Assembly (NCBI GenBank): GCA_034664125.1
Contig: JAXDIG010000048.1
Location: forward strand, 17,327-81,326
Reading direction: 5' to 3'
Length of the DNA: 64,000 nucleotides
Source: JACVRW01 sp034664125
GTDB lineage: Bacteria; Actinomycetota; Thermoleophilia; Solirubrobacterales; Thermoleophilaceae
Under the pieces are notes generated by a model. The model was not told the DNA's origin. It saw nothing but the letters and a program-made list of their open reading frames with translations, and did not search any database. Below are positions 62,046 to 64,000 of this stretch, in pieces (the first letter of the stretch is position 1; every line of letters begins with the position of its first letter). Position numbers and translations under genes: made by a program.

Positions 62046-63229
62046 AGCCCGTACGAGCGGCCGATCACGTCCAGCATCACCTCGTCGGTGCCGGCGCCGA
62101 TGCGGTTCAGGCGCATGTCGCGCCAGGCGCGCTCGATGCCGTACTCCTTCATGTAGCCGGCGCCGCCGTGGATCTGGAGGCACTCGTCGGTGACCTCGCA
62201 CGCCATCCGCGCGGTGTAGAGCTTGGCCATCGAGATCTCGCGGACGGGGTACTCGCCGTTCTGGAAGCGCCAGGCGGTCGTGTAGACCATCTGCCGCCCC
62301 GCCTCGATCTTCGTCGCCATGTCGGCGAACTTGTGGCGGATCGCCTGGAACTTGCCGATCTGGCGGCCGAAGGCGGTGCGCTCGGTCGCGTACTGGAGCG
62401 TGCGGTCGAAGCACTTCTGCGCCCCGGCCACGCACCCCGCCGCGCCGATCAGCCGCTCGCCCTGGAGCTCCCACATGATGTGGTAGAAGCCCTTGCCCTC
62501 CTGGCCCAGCATCGCCTCCTGGGGCACGCGCACGTCCTGGAATGCGAGCAGCGCGGTGTCCGAGGAGTGCATCCCGAGCTTCTCCAGCTTCTTCTCGCGG
62601 ATGACGCCCGGCGCGTCCATGTCCACGAGGAACAGCGTGAAGCCGTCGTAGCCGGCGTCGGGGTCGGTCTTGGTCACGAGCACGATGAAGTTGGCGCGGT
62701 GGCCGTTGGTGATGTAGGTCTTCGAGCCGTTGATCACCCAGTCGTCGCCGTCGCGCACGGCGCGCGTCTTGATGCCGGCCACGTCGGACCCGGCGTCCGG
62801 CTCGGTGATGCCGAGGCAGGCGATCTTCTCGCCGCGGATGGCCGGCACCAGGTAGTTCTGCTTCTGCTCCTCTGAGCCGAACAGGAACACCGGCGGGGTG
62901 GCCATGTCGGTGTGCACCGCCACGCCCATCGCGAGCCCGCCGGAGTTGCAGTTCGTCATCTCCTCGGCCAGCACGAGGTTGCAGTAGTAGTCGCCGCCCT
63001 CGCCCCCGTACTCCTCCGGATAGGAGAGCCCGAGGAAGCCGAGCTCGCCCATGCGGGTGAAGACGGAGTCGGGGAAGGTGGTTTCCTCCCACTCCTCGGC
63101 GTGCGGCGCCAGCTCCTTCGTCACGAACGCGCGGATCGACTCTCGCAGCTGATCGTGCTCCTCGGTGAAGATGAAGTGCTTGCGGCGGGAGCCGTGGTCG
63201 GGCTTGAGCAGCGCGTCGGCGGTGGCCAT
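62042..63229 (-). CDS. Acyl-CoA dehydrogenase
   Basis: A 395-residue flavoenzyme paralogous to the one at 58618. GITEPDAGSDVAGIKTRA, VINGSKTYITNGHRANF, KKLEKLGMHSSDTALLAF and QIHGGAGYMKEYGIERAWRD are present. As in its paralogue, the C-terminal YEGT glutamate is replaced (GAGTDEVM) and a Glu in GERLIGAAG occupies the helix G position of isovaleryl-type enzymes. A TAGCTT box lies 6 nt before the ATG. Chain-length preference is not readable by eye. Confidence 0.93.
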   Translation of the reverse strand: MATADALLKPDHGSRRKHFIFTEEHDQLRESIRAFVTKELAPHAEEWEETTFPDSVFTRMGELGFLGLSYPEEYGGEGGDYYCNLVLAEEMTNCNSGGLAMGVAVHTDMATPPVFLFGSEEQKQNYLVPAIRGEKIACLGITEPDAGSDVAGIKTRAVRDGDDWVINGSKTYITNGHRANFIVLVTKTDPDAGYDGFTLFLVDMDAPGVIREKKLEKLGMHSSDTALLAFQDVRVPQEAMLGQEGKGFYHIMWELQGERLIGAAGCVAGAQKCFDRTLQYATERTAFGRQIGKFQAIRHKFADMATKIEAGRQMVYTTAWRFQNGEYPVREISMAKLYTARMACEVTDECLQIHGGAGYMKEYGIERAWRDMRLNRIGAGTDEVMLDVIGRSYGL

Positions 63230-63235
63230 GTGCCG

Positions 63236-63340
63236 AAGCTACCGGAGCCCTGCGGAAAAGTAAACAGTGGCACTTCCTACTTTCTGCTCGGTCGAGGCCG
63301 GTCGCGCGGCCGCTCGATGGCCGCCGCGCTCCGGTAGCTT
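63236..63340. repeat. 13-bp inverted pair at two divergent promoters
   Basis: GCTCCGGTAGCTT occurs on the minus strand at 63236-63248 and on the plus strand at 63328-63340, each containing a TAGCTT box 6 nt before a start codon (63229 and 63347). The shared extra seven bases upstream of the box suggest a common extended promoter or one activator for both genes. Confidence 0.6.
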
Positions 63341-63346
63341 GCGCGA

Positions 63347-64000
63347 ATGAGCGAGCGCGAATTCGACGTTGTGATCCTCGGCGCCGGGCCGGCCGGTGAG
63401 GTGTGCGCGGGGCGGCTGGGCGAGTCCGGCTTGAGCGTGGCGATCGTGGAGCGTCACCTGATCGGAGGCGAGTGCTCGTTCTACGCGTGCATGCCGTCGA
63501 AGGCGCTGCTGCGCCCGGGCGAGCTGCTTGCCGAGGTGCGGCGCATTCCGGGCGTGCGCGAGGCGGTGGCCGGCCAGCTCGACGTGCGGGCCGTGCTGGA
63601 CCGCCGCGACGAGATCATCCACAACCTCGACGACAAGCACATGGAGCCCTGGCTCACGGAGCGCGGCGTGACGCTCGTGCGGGGGAGCGGCCGCTTCGAC
63701 GGCGAGCGCCGCGTGGTCGCGGGGGACGAGACGCTCACCGCCCGCCGCGCGGTCGTGGTCGCCACCGGCAGCGGTCCGCTGATGCCCCCGATCGACGGCC
63801 TCCAGGATGCCCGGCCGTGGACCAACCGCGAGGCCACGACCGCCAAGCAGCCGCCGGGCCGCCTGACCATCCTCGGCGGCGGCGTGGTCGGGGTGGAGCT
63901 GGCGCAGGCCTGGCGCAGCCTCGGGTCGCAGGTCACGCTGATCGAGCGCGGGGATCGCCTGATCCCGCGCGAGGAGCCGTTCGCCAGCGACGACGTGGAG
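63347..64000 (+). CDS. Dihydrolipoyl-dehydrogenase-like flavoprotein, partial (cut by window end)
   Basis: First 218 residues of a class I pyridine nucleotide-disulfide oxidoreductase. FAD motif VILGAGPAGEVCAGRL, redox pair C-x4-C in GGECSFYACMPSKALLRP, VVATGSGPLMPPIDG and NAD motif ILGGGVVGVELAQAW are visible. The family includes lipoamide dehydrogenase and mercuric reductase; in E3 the redox motif is usually GGTCLNVGCIPSK, so SFYACMPSK is a variant seen in related actinobacterial proteins. The gene continues beyond position 64000. Confidence 0.9.
   Translation, partial: MSEREFDVVILGAGPAGEVCAGRLGESGLSVAIVERHLIGGECSFYACMPSKALLRPGELLAEVRRIPGVREAVAGQLDVRAVLDRRDEIIHNLDDKHMEPWLTERGVTLVRGSGRFDGERRVVAGDETLTARRAVVVATGSGPLMPPIDGLQDARPWTNREATTAKQPPGRLTILGGGVVGVELAQAWRSLGSQVTLIERGDRLIPREEPFASDDVE

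Overview
The window is a GC-rich (roughly 70%) bacterial chromosome segment with gene density, codon choice and protein families typical of the deep-branching Actinobacteria of the Thermoleophilia / Solirubrobacterales type. Pointers are a PGPGW-type membrane protein, a short secreted protein beginning MRRLLSNRPSPAM, a collagen-like exported protein, SnoaL/NTF2 proteins beginning MSQENVE, and many GTG and TTG starts. The taxonomic call is an inference from family content; there is no rRNA in the window. One tRNA gene (Pro, anticodon CGG) is present. No CRISPR array, insertion sequence, integrase or replication origin was seen.

Layout. 1-5 kb: a frameshifted AbiEi/DUF559-like gene at the edge, a HisC-like aminotransferase with a membrane protein, a long-chain acyl-CoA synthetase and a 58-residue putative helix-turn-helix protein. 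4.6-11.9 kb: exported proteins (a secreted beta-rich protein, a collagen-like protein with a strong terminator, a lipoprotein, a PQQ-type sugar dehydrogenase), a Nif3-like protein and tRNA-Pro. 11.9-18.6 kb: an alcohol dehydrogenase / hydratase / aldehyde dehydrogenase operon, then thioesterase, SDR, SCP2 and iron-type alcohol dehydrogenase genes, which suggests catabolism of alcohols and lipids. 18.6-31.1 kb: epimerase, NUDIX, rubredoxin, bioA, a large secreted hydrolase, a membrane-fused spermidine-synthase-like protein, an acyl-CoA synthetase and a VOC-efflux-VOC operon. 31.2-38.1 kb: bioB-bioF-bioD with a PGPGW gene, enoyl-CoA hydratase, a 72-residue biotin carrier protein, glycerol kinase and a PlsC acyltransferase. 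38-49 kb: a SnoaL gene bracketed by an exact 47-bp duplication of the plsC 3' end, a two-domain peptidoglycan enzyme, padR facing a carotenoid oxygenase gene, ferritin, and an Lrp regulator facing hppD-hmgA (tyrosine breakdown). 49-57 kb: a chorismate-linked block (DAHP synthase and PabC on the minus strand; GNAT, acyl carrier protein, AMP ligase, fused PabAB, second AMP ligase on the plus strand). 57-64 kb: a FabG-like reductase, two acyl-CoA dehydrogenases, TetR, a formamidase-family protein, a coiled-coil protein with DNA tandem repeats, and the start of a dihydrolipoyl-dehydrogenase-like gene.

How it fits together. Biotin synthesis (bioA, bioBFD) lies near a free-standing biotin carrier protein; acyl-CoA ligases, dehydrogenases, hydratase, thioesterase and SCP2 form a general fatty-acid/alcohol metabolism theme. 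The most system-like locus is 49.3-57.3 kb: enzymes making chorismate and converting it to 4-aminobenzoate are interleaved with a carrier protein, two paralogous adenylate-forming ligases and an acyltransferase. This looks like a small carrier-protein-based biosynthetic cluster rather than plain folate supply.

Two window-wide patterns deserve attention. First, a TANNNT box lies 6-11 nt before the start codon of about 20 genes without a Shine-Dalgarno sequence, as expected for leaderless transcripts; this also guided several start choices. Second, gene 3' ends carry structured DNA: a pair of 36-nt elements with identical flanks and a covarying stem, a 51-nt nested hairpin, a 37-nt nested hairpin, and several plain terminator-like stems.
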